Source: an uncultured Steroidobacter sp. (GTDB lineage: Bacteria; Pseudomonadota; Gammaproteobacteria; Steroidobacterales; Steroidobacteraceae). From it: DNA of 37,014 nucleotides. The position numbers were made by a program, and so were the translations under genes. Of this stretch, positions 23,360-32,019 are shown one piece after another (the first letter of the stretch is position 1; every line of letters starts with the position of its first letter). The notes beneath the pieces were generated by a model that worked only from the letters and a program-made list of their open reading frames with translations, did not search any database and was not told the origin of the DNA. The stretch lies in assembly GCA_946478975.1 (NCBI GenBank), contig CAMLEO010000031.1:1-37014 (forward strand), given 5' to 3'.

Positions 23360-24970
23360 ATGACTCGAACTCCCCGCCTCAAACGCCTTCTGCAGGCTGT
23401 CGCGGCTGCGACTGTAGCATTAATTGCTCTACCACAGGCGAGCTTTGGTCAGGCCACCTCGACCTTGGTGTATTACGATCATCACCACCGGCTTCGTTAT
23501 GCCGCTGATCCGGCAGGCAATCGCATCATCGACTTCTCGTCTGCGGGCTATCGCGGCGGCGGCGTTTCGCTGCCCCACGTGCCGGTTCGGGTCACCGTTG
23601 CGCCCAGCGGCGGCGATGACACAGCAACGATCCAGTCGGCCCTCGATGCCGTCGCAGCGCTGCCGCTCGACAAAAGAGGCTTTCGCGGCGCCGTTCTGCT
23701 CTCCCCTGGTTATTTCAACGTGTCAGCGACGCTGATCCTCAATGCCAGCGGCGTAGTTCTGCGTGGCAGTGGCTCGGGCACCGACGGTTCCATTGTCAAC
23801 ATGACGGGAGCGCCGTTTACGCTGCTGAATGTGGCGGGAACGGGCGACTACGTGCGAGGCACACCGGCGGCGATCGTCGACAGTTACATCCCCTCGGGCG
23901 CGCGCAGTTTCAGAGTCAACGATTCCTCGGGCTTCAAACCCGGCGACAACATTCTCGTGAGCCGCCCGGTGACCGCAGCCTGGGTTGCGTTCATGAACAT
24001 GGACAAGCTGGTGCGCAACGGCGAGCCGCAAACCTGGCTCGCGCCGGGCACCGAAATCCTCACCGACCGGCGGATCGCGGCGATCTGGGGCGATCGCATC
24101 GTTCTCGACGCGCCGCTGACCGACTCGTTCGATGCGCAATATCTCAATCCGCCGGGCGCCACCGTCGCGACCTACACGTTCGACGGCCGCATCTCACACG
24201 TCGGGGTCGAGCATTTCTCGGTGATTGCTCCAGCGCAGGTGACCACGCCGTATTACCAGGGCGCGCTGATGGACAACGTCGTGAACAGCTGGATGCGTGA
24301 CCTGACGATCCAGGACACGCAAAATACGATTCAGCTGACCAACCAGACCAAACAAGTGACGCTGGATGCGATCAAAGTCGTGCACACCTATCGCCAGCCT
24401 TCCAGCGCAGCGCCGGCAGACTTCGCACTGAGCGGAACACAACTGCTCGCCAACAACTGTTCCGTGACTGGCGGAGGCAACACCTGGCCGTTCGTCACTC
24501 ATGCGCGAGTCACCGGTCCGATCGTGATCTTGAAAGCCTTCGCTGACGATCGCGGCTTTGGTCCGCATCAACGCTGGGCCACGGGAATGCTGTGCGACCT
24601 TTGTGACTTTCCCAATTCATACACGGGCGACAAGACCGGCATTGGCTATTCGAACCGCGGCTACTTCGGCAGCGGCCACGGTTGGGACGCCGGCTTCGCA
24701 GTCGCATGGAACGCGACCAGCACCTATTTCCTGGTGCAAGAACCGCCGGGCTCGCACAACTGGTGTATCGGCTGCGTGGGAACGGTTCTGTCCGACGACG
24801 CGCCCGGCGGCGACGGCACCATCCTGCCGAACGGCATCTACGATTCGCTCGGCGCGCACGTCACGCCGGGCAGCCTTTACCTGGCGCAGTTGAAACAGCG
24901 GCTCGGCCTCCGAGCGCTGCATAACATAGGTTACGCCGACGTCGACGGCACTCCGCTGCCATCGAACTGA
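23360..24970 (+). CDS. Secreted pectate-lyase-like (parallel beta-helix) protein
   Basis: Protein of 536 residues with a Sec signal (MTRTPRLKRLLQAVAAATVA, cleavage near SFGQ, about residue 29). The mature N-terminus has IIDFSSAGYRGGG and then DDTATIQSALDAVAALP, a pattern typical of pectate-lyase-superfamily beta-helices that begin with a substrate-independent D-x-T-x-x-I-Q motif. Further on are GYFNVSATLILNASGVVLRGSGSG-type coils (about 110-140), and the C-terminal region has SHNWCIGC and SLYLAQLKQRLG. GGAGG is four bases before the ATG. It is divergent from the large TonB receptor. It is likely a periplasmic or outer-surface glycan-active or glycan-binding protein. I cannot assign a lyase or hydrolase family. 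Confidence 0.82.
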   Translation: MTRTPRLKRLLQAVAAATVALIALPQASFGQATSTLVYYDHHHRLRYAADPAGNRIIDFSSAGYRGGGVSLPHVPVRVTVAPSGGDDTATIQSALDAVAALPLDKRGFRGAVLLSPGYFNVSATLILNASGVVLRGSGSGTDGSIVNMTGAPFTLLNVAGTGDYVRGTPAAIVDSYIPSGARSFRVNDSSGFKPGDNILVSRPVTAAWVAFMNMDKLVRNGEPQTWLAPGTEILTDRRIAAIWGDRIVLDAPLTDSFDAQYLNPPGATVATYTFDGRISHVGVEHFSVIAPAQVTTPYYQGALMDNVVNSWMRDLTIQDTQNTIQLTNQTKQVTLDAIKVVHTYRQPSSAAPADFALSGTQLLANNCSVTGGGNTWPFVTHARVTGPIVILKAFADDRGFGPHQRWATGMLCDLCDFPNSYTGDKTGIGYSNRGYFGSGHGWDAGFAVAWNATSTYFLVQEPPGSHNWCIGCVGTVLSDDAPGGDGTILPNGIYDSLGAHVTPGSLYLAQLKQRLGLRALHNIGYADVDGTPLPSN

Positions 24971-24983
24971 TCGAGCTCAGATC

Positions 24984-25017
24984 GAGCTGGAGCGGACACG
25001 CCCGTCCGCTCCAGCTC
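24984..25017 (+). terminator. Strong hairpin after the beta-helix gene
   Basis: A perfect 14-bp stem (GAGCTGGAGCGGAC / GTCCGCTCCAGCTC) with a 6-base loop starts 13 bases after the stop codon. No T run follows, so termination may be inefficient or the hairpin may protect the mRNA 3' end. It ends 42 bp before the next gene. Confidence 0.7.
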
Positions 25018-25059
25018 AGCATCGCGCTATGCTGTGCCCGAGCCAATCAGGAGCACACC

Positions 25060-25830
25060 ATGGCGCGAATCTTCATCACCGGCTCGTCGGAAGGTCTCGG
25101 ATTGATGGCAGGCCAGCTGCTGGTCCAGCAGCAGCATCAAGTCGTGCTCCATGCTCGCAACCCGGCGCGTGCCGAAGACGCGAGCCGTGCGCTGCCTGAA
25201 GCGGAAGCAGTCATCGTTGGCGATGTTTCCACGATCGCCGCCGCCCGCAGCGTCGCCGAGCAAGCAAACAAACTCGGCCAGTTCGATGCCGTCATTCACA
25301 ACGTCGGCGTCGGCTATCGCGAGCCGCGGATCGAGACCGAAGACGGCCTGCCGCACGTGTTCGCAGTCAACGTCATCGCGCCTTATATTCTCACCGCGCT
25401 GATGAACCGGCCGAAGCGACTGGTCTACCTCAGCTCCGGCATGCATCACGGCGCGAGCGCGAAGCTCGATGACATCCTCTGGCAGAAGCGCCGGTGGAAC
25501 GGCGCCGAAGCCTACGCCGAGAGCAAGCTCTACGATGTGATCCTGGCTTTCGCCATCGCGCGCCGCTGGTCGAATGTTTTATCGAACGCGCTGGAGCCCG
25601 GCTGGGTGCCGACGCGCATGGGCGGGCCCAGCGCGCCGGACGACATGGATGAAGCGCATCGAACGCAAGTCTGGCTTGCGACCAGCGACGACGCGGCGGC
25701 GGCCGTGTCAGGCAAATATTTCTTTCACATGCGCCGCCGCGCTGCCAATCCGCAAGCCGAGCAAGCGGAAATTCAGGACCGTTTCCTCGCCCGCTGCGAG
25801 CAGCTGTCTGGAATTCCCGTACCGCCGTGA
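25060..25830 (+). CDS. Short-chain dehydrogenase/reductase (SDR)
   Basis: Classical-type SDR of 256 residues, NAD(P)-dependent oxidoreductase of a carbonyl or hydroxyl group. The cofactor motif is TGSSEGLG (7-14) and Asp55 in GDVS contacts the adenine. NVG at 81-83 replaces the usual NAG. The catalytic set is Ser126 (LSSG), Tyr152 and Lys156 (YAESK). The C-terminal part (WLATSDDAAAAVSGKYFF) is typical of retinol-dehydrogenase-like SDRs. AGGAG lies about seven bases before the ATG. The substrate is unknown. It ends one base before the convergent receptor stop and is not clearly tied to a pathway here. Confidence 0.88.
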   Translation: MARIFITGSSEGLGLMAGQLLVQQQHQVVLHARNPARAEDASRALPEAEAVIVGDVSTIAAARSVAEQANKLGQFDAVIHNVGVGYREPRIETEDGLPHVFAVNVIAPYILTALMNRPKRLVYLSSGMHHGASAKLDDILWQKRRWNGAEAYAESKLYDVILAFAIARRWSNVLSNALEPGWVPTRMGGPSAPDDMDEAHRTQVWLATSDDAAAAVSGKYFFHMRRRAANPQAEQAEIQDRFLARCEQLSGIPVPP

Positions 25831-25831
25831 G

Positions 25832-28327
25832 CTACCAAAGATACTTGGCCTGCACGTTGATCTCCTTGCCCTCCAGCGGCCGCGCCAGCAGCACGCCGCC
25901 GCTGCCGGCTGCGACACCGAAGATGCGCGAATTGCTTTCGGTCAGGCCGAGCTCGTTGGTGACATTCGTGCCGCGAACCGCGAACTGCCAGTTTTCGCCG
26001 ACGTGAGCGGTGACGCCGAAGTCCCAGGTGTAGTACGAGCCGAGCTGCTGCAGTCCCGACTGATCCTGCGTGTGATCGCCGACGTGCGTGTATGTAACGT
26101 ACGTCGTGACATCGCCAAAGCCCAACGGCAGCGTGTAACTCGGCGTCAGCACGTAACGCAGCTTGGGTTGACGCTGTAACTGCTTGCCTTGAATGCGCGC
26201 GCAGCCGTTGCCGGTGACGACGTTGGTGAACAGCACGCAGGCGTTGTAGTCGGTGTACTCGCCATCGAGATAATTGGCGACGAACTGGAACTTGAAGTTC
26301 TCGATCGGCGAGATCGAGCCGATGAAGTTGATGCCCTTCGACTCGGAACCGTAGAACGCCTTGTTGCCGGTCGGCGCGCCGTTCGCGGTGGTCTGCTCGT
26401 ACTGCAGGCCGGTGAAGTCGCGGAAGTACGCACTCAGATCGGCGTAGACGATGTCGTTCTCGAACTTGAATCCGATTTCATAGTTGCGAACGACCTGGAT
26501 CGGCGGCGTGTTGCCGGTGGTGTTGCCGCGAATGCCGTTGTCGAAATCCGCAAAATGTCCGCCGCGATTCATGCGTCCATAGGCGGACATCGAGTCGGTG
26601 AAACTGTAGTTCGCGCCCAAGGTCCACGAGGCGAAGTTCTCATCGTAGTCGGTCTTCGCGAACGTGCCGTTGCACACCGGCACCGCATTGTTATAAAGCG
26701 TCAGCGGATTGCCGTCGAGATTCACGTTCGACAGGTTGCAGACCCGGTTGGTGGCATCCTGGTTCTCGTAGCGCACCGATGCGTCCAGCAGCCAGCGGTC
26801 GATGCGCCAGGAGTCGGACAGATAAATCGCCTTGTTGAACGCGTGGCCCTTCTCCGTGATGTTGAAGGCGCCGTTGTCCAGGAAGCCCTGGCTGTCGGTC
26901 AACTGCCGCGTCACGCCGCCGGACGTATAGCTGACAGTGATGGGCCGTGCGTTCGGCGTGTTGGTCATCAACATCTGGTTGCCGAGCGCCCATTCGTCAT
27001 CCATCGTGTAATAGGCCAGATACAAACCGACGGTGAGCGTGTTGCCCTCGAACAGCTCCTTGCTCACCCGCAGGTCGTTGTTGAAGTTCTCAAGTTCCTT
27101 GTGGATGAACCACCAGCCCTGGTGAATCACATCCTGGTTCGCCGGCACCGCCCCGCCGCCAACAAACGTCGCCGTTGCCGAGCCCGCAGGCAGCGCAAAG
27201 CCGCCGAGATTGGTCGGGATGGTATACAACTCATCGGACAACAACGCCGGATTGGTGCCCGAGAACAGCGCGTTGGTATCGACGTCGCCGGAGTTGAACA
27301 GGAACTTGTCGCTGATCGACCAGCCGTTGTCGAGCTCGTGATCGAAGTTGGCGCCGAGGAAGATCATCTTCGCGCCGCGGCCATCGGCAAGATCGGCAGT
27401 GGTGCCACCGTTGGGATAGCCGTCGAGCCGCACGTGCTGAATTGCTTTGCCGTTGTACGTGTCGGTGAGCGGATCGAAGCCCGGATAACCGCTGAAGTTG
27501 TCCCGGCCGCGCTGGATCAGCGGAATCGGCGTGATGAACTGATTCTTGTCGTCGAGATAACGTGCATACAACACCAGGTCGCCGGCGTCCGACGTGCGCT
27601 TCAACGTCGCCGTCAGCTGGCCGCCCTCATCCGCTGCAAACTGCGGATCGCGCACACCGTCGGACGTGCGCCAGAAGCCGCCGATGCTGCCGTACCAGTC
27701 GCCGCCGATGGGAAATCCATAGAAGCCATCGACGCGCCACAGATTCTCATCGCCATACGTGAGACCGAGGCTGCCAGAAGGCTGCTCGGTGCCGGTCTTG
27801 AGAAAGAAGTTCGCGGTGGCGCCGATCTGGCCGCCGGCAAACACCACCGACGGTCCTCCCTGCAGGATTTCCACCGTGCGCACCGTATCGTCGAGACGAA
27901 AGATGCTGGTCGTTTCGAAGAACGACAGCGTCGGCATGCCATACAACGGCGAGCCCATCAGCAGCGTGGTGAAATACGGCGAGTCGCCGCCGCCGGGAAA
28001 GCCGGCGATTTCGATGTTGGCGCCGGTCTGGCCGCCGGTGGACTCCGGCCACAGGCCCGGCGAAATCTTCAGCAGGTCGGCCGTGCTCTTGGGATTGGAC
28101 TGCCGGATCTGTTCCTCGTTGGCCGTCACGATGTTGTAACTGGCTTCGAGCTTGGTGACACCGCCGCTGATCGCGCTGCCGGTGACGACCACTGTTTCCA
28201 GCCCGGTAGCTTCGGTATTGGCCGGCGCGGCTTCTTCGGCCTGCGCCAGCATTGGCGTGCAGGCCACACAGGCAATCCACGCCACTCGCGCCGACAATCC
28301 GTGGGTAGTGCGCACACTGGTGATCAT
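25832..28327 (-). CDS. TonB-dependent receptor, atypical plug
   Basis: Outer-membrane receptor of 831 residues from the ATG at 28325-28327 (AAGGGGGG four bases upstream). The signal peptide ends near LAQA (about residue 30) and the TonB-box-like LETVVVTG is at 43-50. The plug lacks the usual RGxGxxxF... series: it reads IEIAGFPGGGDSPYFTTLLMGSPLYG and then TVEILQGGPSVVFAGGQIGATANFF, a variant of the VEVLRGPxxxLYG motif. The barrel ends in VQAKYLW with terminal Trp. It is flanked by an SDR (convergent) and a histidine kinase (divergent), with no enzyme cluster to hint at the ligand. Confidence 0.9.
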   Translation of the reverse strand: MITSVRTTHGLSARVAWIACVACTPMLAQAEEAAPANTEATGLETVVVTGSAISGGVTKLEASYNIVTANEEQIRQSNPKSTADLLKISPGLWPESTGGQTGANIEIAGFPGGGDSPYFTTLLMGSPLYGMPTLSFFETTSIFRLDDTVRTVEILQGGPSVVFAGGQIGATANFFLKTGTEQPSGSLGLTYGDENLWRVDGFYGFPIGGDWYGSIGGFWRTSDGVRDPQFAADEGGQLTATLKRTSDAGDLVLYARYLDDKNQFITPIPLIQRGRDNFSGYPGFDPLTDTYNGKAIQHVRLDGYPNGGTTADLADGRGAKMIFLGANFDHELDNGWSISDKFLFNSGDVDTNALFSGTNPALLSDELYTIPTNLGGFALPAGSATATFVGGGAVPANQDVIHQGWWFIHKELENFNNDLRVSKELFEGNTLTVGLYLAYYTMDDEWALGNQMLMTNTPNARPITVSYTSGGVTRQLTDSQGFLDNGAFNITEKGHAFNKAIYLSDSWRIDRWLLDASVRYENQDATNRVCNLSNVNLDGNPLTLYNNAVPVCNGTFAKTDYDENFASWTLGANYSFTDSMSAYGRMNRGGHFADFDNGIRGNTTGNTPPIQVVRNYEIGFKFENDIVYADLSAYFRDFTGLQYEQTTANGAPTGNKAFYGSESKGINFIGSISPIENFKFQFVANYLDGEYTDYNACVLFTNVVTGNGCARIQGKQLQRQPKLRYVLTPSYTLPLGFGDVTTYVTYTHVGDHTQDQSGLQQLGSYYTWDFGVTAHVGENWQFAVRGTNVTNELGLTESNSRIFGVAAGSGGVLLARPLEGKEINVQAKYLW

Positions 28328-28502
28328 GATTCCCCCCTTTCCTTTAAACATGAAAATGACAGCGTTGTTTGTTCGGTCTGTAGCACCAACCCCTAGGGAT
28401 GAAAATAGGTTGTCAACGCAGCATTTGTGCCCAAGCAACGCGCCGAAAAATCGTAACCAGAGAATGTTTACACGCTTTGTTTGCGGTTAAGCTCCCGGAA
28501 CC

Positions 28503-29975
28503 ATGAGCGTCCGATCCATCGACTCTCGAACTCTCGATCCTGGGGTGCTGAACCACCGCGTCCTAACGCAGCAGGTCGAGCTAATGTGCCGTGTCTCGGT
28601 GGTGCCACTGCTGGGCAGTGCATTCATCGCGGCCATTGTCGCTTACTCTGCATTGGCGGATTCCGGTCCGCGGGCCGCAGCGGCCTGGTATGCAACCGCG
28701 CTGGCAATCATGGCGGTGCGGCTCAGCGTGCAACGAGCATTCCTGCGGCGGCCGCGTGGGCCTGAAGAACTGCGGCGCTGGTTGACCGCGATGTATGTTT
28801 TGATTGCCCTGTTCGGCGTGATCTGGTCGATCCCGGCGGGCTTCATGCTGCCCACCTCGGCGGACAACGAAGTCATCATGACAGTGATGTTCATCGGCGC
28901 CACCGCGACCGGCATCAGCTCGCTCTCGCCCGTGCCGCATGCATACACCTTGCTGCTGATTCCACTCACGCTGCCGTATGGGATTCAGCAGTTCATGATG
29001 GGCGGCGCCCGCGTGTGGATCGGCGCTGCGTTCGTGCTGTATCTGCCGGTGATGATCATCGGTGCGAACCGGCAGACGCGCGCGGTCGCAAGTCAGCTGC
29101 GGCTCGCGATTGAAAACGAAGCGCTCGCGAACGAGCTTGCGACGCGCAACGATGAGCTGCGCGAGCAGGTGACGCAGCATCGGCTGGCGGCGGAGCGGAT
29201 TCGCAAGTTGAATCAGGACCTGGAGTCGCAGGCAACCACGCTGCGCACCGTCAACCAGGACCTCGAAGGATTTTCTTATTCGGTCTCGCACGACCTGCGT
29301 GCGCCGCTGCGCGCGATCGACGGTTTCTCCAAGCTGCTCAATGAGCGCATTCCGGCCGAAGGCGGCGAAGGCGCCGAAGAATCGCGTCACTACATCACTC
29401 GCATCCGCGCCAACATCGATCGCATGTCGACGTTGATCGACGATCTGCTGGCCTTCTCCCGTTGCGGCCGCCAGCCAGTGGGAATGAGCGAGTTGCGAAT
29501 GGAAGAACTGGCGCGCAACGCTGCCAACGAAGTTCGAGCTTCGCGCAGCGGCTCGCCCGAAGTTATCATCGGCTCGTTGCCGCCGGCGCGCGGCGACCAG
29601 GGATTGATCCTGCAGGTCTGGACCAACCTGATCGACAATGCGGTGAAGTACAGCAGTAAAACAGCGCAGCCGCGCATCGTCGTGCAGGGCCGCGAAGAAA
29701 CGGATCGCCTGGTCTATGAAGTGATCGACAACGGCGTCGGCTTCGACAGCCGTTACACCGATACTTTATTTGGAGTGTTCCAGCGCCTGCACGGCCATCG
29801 AGAATTTCCCGGCAGCGGCGTCGGGCTCGCGATCGTTCATCGCATCGTTGCCCGTCACGGCGGCGCGGTGTGGGCGCGTTCCGAATTGAATCAAGGCGCC
29901 ACGTTCGCCTTCTCGCTGCCCAAAGTGACAGTGGCTGCGCCGGCGCGTGAGAGCGCTACGGCGGCCGTCGGTTGA
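28503..29975 (+). CDS. Orphan membrane sensor histidine kinase
   Basis: Inner-membrane kinase of 490 residues. Six hydrophobic segments (about 31-51, 60-80, 93-116, 122-142, 147-166, 170-188) form a sensor module without a large periplasmic domain. A coiled coil follows (about 195-255), then HisKA with SVSHDLRAPLRAIDGFS (phospho-acceptor His263) and an ATPase domain: N box QVWTNLIDNAVKYS (Asn375, Asn379), G1 DNGVGFD (409-415), G2 GSGVGLAIVHRI. The arrangement after the coiled coil is like bacteriophytochrome-type kinases. No response-regulator gene is adjacent. It is divergent from the TonB receptor across 175 bp and may sense membrane or ligand status for it, which is inference. Confidence 0.9.
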   Translation: MSVRSIDSRTLDPGVLNHRVLTQQVELMCRVSVVPLLGSAFIAAIVAYSALADSGPRAAAAWYATALAIMAVRLSVQRAFLRRPRGPEELRRWLTAMYVLIALFGVIWSIPAGFMLPTSADNEVIMTVMFIGATATGISSLSPVPHAYTLLLIPLTLPYGIQQFMMGGARVWIGAAFVLYLPVMIIGANRQTRAVASQLRLAIENEALANELATRNDELREQVTQHRLAAERIRKLNQDLESQATTLRTVNQDLEGFSYSVSHDLRAPLRAIDGFSKLLNERIPAEGGEGAEESRHYITRIRANIDRMSTLIDDLLAFSRCGRQPVGMSELRMEELARNAANEVRASRSGSPEVIIGSLPPARGDQGLILQVWTNLIDNAVKYSSKTAQPRIVVQGREETDRLVYEVIDNGVGFDSRYTDTLFGVFQRLHGHREFPGSGVGLAIVHRIVARHGGAVWARSELNQGATFAFSLPKVTVAAPARESATAAVG

Positions 29976-29978
29976 AGC

Positions 29979-30437
29979 TCAGGTTACTTCGATCTCGACC
30001 GGAGCGCCTTCGACGGTGCGCCCCTCTTCGCACTGAACCTTGCCGACCGGCGTCAGCTTGATCGTGCCCTTGACCATCATCGTGGCCGCGCGGCTCTGGT
30101 CCATTTGATATTCGGTATGAAACTGCACCGCGCCTTCCGGCTCGACCACCCACTGCACATTTTGAGCGACTTCGGCCTCGGCTGCCGCCGGCGGCCGATA
30201 CACCCAGCACTGCCCAGGTTTGAGATCTCCGCGGGACACGCGCTGCCAGGTGCCTTTGTTTTCTCGCGCCACGTGCAGCACGACCTTTTCACCCTGCTGC
30301 ACCTTGGTCGCCGAGGCCGTCGCCTTCAACACGACCGCCTGCTGCCCGTCGAGCACGTACACGAACGGCCCGCGCTGTTCGCAGCCCGCCACGACCGCGA
30401 GTGCCGCGGGAATCAGAAGCATGGATACGAATCGCAT
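29979..30437 (-). CDS. Putative lipoprotein, unknown function
   Basis: Protein of 152 residues with a lipoprotein signal MRFVSMLLIPAALAVVAGC (lipobox VAGC, Cys19). The mature part is a likely beta-rich domain with repeated short strands (VYVLDGQQAVVLKATA, EKVVLHVARENKGTWQRVSRG, GTIKLTPVGKVQCEEGR). I recognise no family. The ATG at 30435-30437 is chosen because it begins the signal peptide. Upstream in-frame codons lie in the promoter of the divergent Nudix gene. It ends three bases from the convergent kinase stop. Confidence 0.78.
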   Translation of the reverse strand: MRFVSMLLIPAALAVVAGCEQRGPFVYVLDGQQAVVLKATASATKVQQGEKVVLHVARENKGTWQRVSRGDLKPGQCWVYRPPAAAEAEVAQNVQWVVEPEGAVQFHTEYQMDQSRAATMMVKGTIKLTPVGKVQCEEGRTVEGAPVEIEVT

Positions 30438-30544
30438 GATGGTGAATTGGAACCTCAGGTGATTGGGCTCGATTGTCGTTGCTGGCGCGCGAGCACGCAA
30501 GGCGAGGCCAGCGTACGATGTGCACTTCGCCCTGAGGACCGCTC

Positions 30545-31159
30545 GTGAGCATTCGAAAACTGCAGGCCCGCATCCTTCAACGGACCCCATTGCACCAGGG
30601 ATTTCTCGAGGTCTATCGCTATGTATTCGACGTCGAGCGCCAGCGCGGCGGCAATGTTCAGCTGACCTGGGAACTGATGGAGCGAGGCCACGCGGTGGCC
30701 GTGCTCGGCCACGATCCCAAGCGCGACGAAGTGGTGCTGGTTAACGAATTTCGCCCCGGCTCGCTGGTCGCCGGCGATGCGCCGTTTCGTGACAACCTGG
30801 TCGCCGGCGCCATCGACGAAGGAGAAAGCCCGATCGACGCTGCGATTCGTGAAATGGAGGAGGAAGCCGGCCTGACTTTGCACGAGCCGCAGCTGATTCA
30901 CCCCGGCGCTTACGTGAGCTCAGGCGGCACCTCCGAAAAGATCACATTGGTGTACGGGCGCGTCGATACATCCAAAGGCGGCGGCATCTACGGCATGTCC
31001 ACCGAAAGCGAAGAAACGCTCGCGGTGATTCTGCCGGCAGCAACCTTTATCGCTCGCGTGCGCAAGGGCGAGATCAACGATCTGAAGACGCTGGTCGCCG
31101 GGTATTGGTTTGCCGAGAGGCATGCCAGCGGCAACTTTGCAATCACAGGCGCTGAATAG
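30545..31159 (+). CDS. nudF: Nudix hydrolase, ADP-ribose pyrophosphatase type
   Basis: Hydrolyses a nucleoside-diphosphate-X substrate, most likely ADP-ribose, to AMP and ribose 5-phosphate. The protein has 204 residues, near the 209 of E. coli NudF. The Nudix box is exact (GX5EX7REUXEEXGU): Gly88, Glu94, then REMEEEAGL (102-110) for Mg2+ binding. The flanking segments FRPGSLVAGDAPFRDNLVAG and PGAYVSSGGTSEKITLVYG match the ADP-ribose subfamily. The start is GTG at 30545 with GAGGA six bases upstream. It runs just ahead of a nitrilase-family gene (7-bp gap) and is divergent from the lipoprotein gene. This is a housekeeping function. Confidence 0.9.
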   Translation: MSIRKLQARILQRTPLHQGFLEVYRYVFDVERQRGGNVQLTWELMERGHAVAVLGHDPKRDEVVLVNEFRPGSLVAGDAPFRDNLVAGAIDEGESPIDAAIREMEEEAGLTLHEPQLIHPGAYVSSGGTSEKITLVYGRVDTSKGGGIYGMSTESEETLAVILPAATFIARVRKGEINDLKTLVAGYWFAERHASGNFAITGAE

Positions 31160-31166
31160 TCGCACG

Positions 31167-31955
31167 ATGAAAGAGCTCACCGTCGCAGTCGTGCAATCCA
31201 TCGCCGTTCCGGGTGATCTCACTCGATCGGTGAGCGATCACGCACGGCTGGCAATTCAAGCCGCTCATCGAGGTGCGCGGTTGGCGTTGTTTCCTGAGCT
31301 GTCACTGACTGGATACAGCCTCACTCTCACGCGCGCCGATGCGCTCACACCGGACGACTGTCGACTACAGATGTTGCAACAGGTCGCCGATGCCAACGCC
31401 ATCGTGATCGTCGCGGGTGCGCCGGTTGTTTCCGTCAATGGCTTGCACATCGGTGCACTGTGCTTCTCTCCTCGCCGCCCCGTTGTGACTTACACCAAGC
31501 GCTTTCTGCATGAAGGCGAGGAAAAGACATTTACACCCGGTGCCGGCGGCGATCCGATGTGCGTCCAAGGTCACAGCGTCGGCATCGCAATCTGCGCCGA
31601 GATCACTCATGCGGAACACGCGGCCGAAACCGCACAGCGTGACGCGAAGATTTACGCCGCAAGCTGCTTCATCACTCCGAATGGCTACGCGTATGACACG
31701 AACCTGCTCGCCGGCTATGCGCGCGAGCATCGCATGATGGTGCTGATGGCGAACTTCGGCCATGGCAACGACACCTGGCAGTCCGCCGGCCGCAGCGCCG
31801 TCTGGTCACATACAGGCGAGTTGCTGATCGCAGGTCCGCCGGAAGGCGAAGCGCTCCTGGTCGCAACCACTCGATTCGCGCCAGCCGATGAAGACGCGGG
31901 CGAATACAGCTCGCCGGCGTGTTATCTGCACGAGTTCCCGGATCCGTCTGCCTGA
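31167..31955 (+). CDS. Carbon-nitrogen hydrolase (nitrilase superfamily)
   Basis: Amidase-type enzyme of 262 residues with the Glu-Lys-Cys triad: Glu44 in FPELSLTGYS, Lys111 in YTKRFLHEGEEK (with the second Glu118) and Cys143 in GIAICAEITH. Members hydrolyse linear amides or N-carbamoyl compounds. Specificity is not predictable here. The ATG at 31167 lies seven bases after the Nudix stop, so the two are probably cotranscribed. An earlier in-frame start at 31110 would overlap the Nudix gene and is not needed. Confidence 0.88.
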   Translation: MKELTVAVVQSIAVPGDLTRSVSDHARLAIQAAHRGARLALFPELSLTGYSLTLTRADALTPDDCRLQMLQQVADANAIVIVAGAPVVSVNGLHIGALCFSPRRPVVTYTKRFLHEGEEKTFTPGAGGDPMCVQGHSVGIAICAEITHAEHAAETAQRDAKIYAASCFITPNGYAYDTNLLAGYAREHRMMVLMANFGHGNDTWQSAGRSAVWSHTGELLIAGPPEGEALLVATTRFAPADEDAGEYSSPACYLHEFPDPSA

Positions 31956-32019
31956 GTTCACATTGCCGGCATCGGACTCGCGCTACACTGCGCCCTTCCT
32001 GGCTCGATTTCAGGTCATC

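Noticed and set aside
23150..23460. GGTCAGGCCAC repeated at about 23158 and inside the leader of the gene at 23360.
   Set aside because: A short match, one copy being coding; no arrangement suggests function.
26189..28396. A 735-codon open frame on the plus strand opposite the receptor at 25832-28327.
   Set aside because: It is the antisense of a clear receptor gene in high-GC DNA. Its product is Arg/Glu/Val-rich with no recognisable domain.
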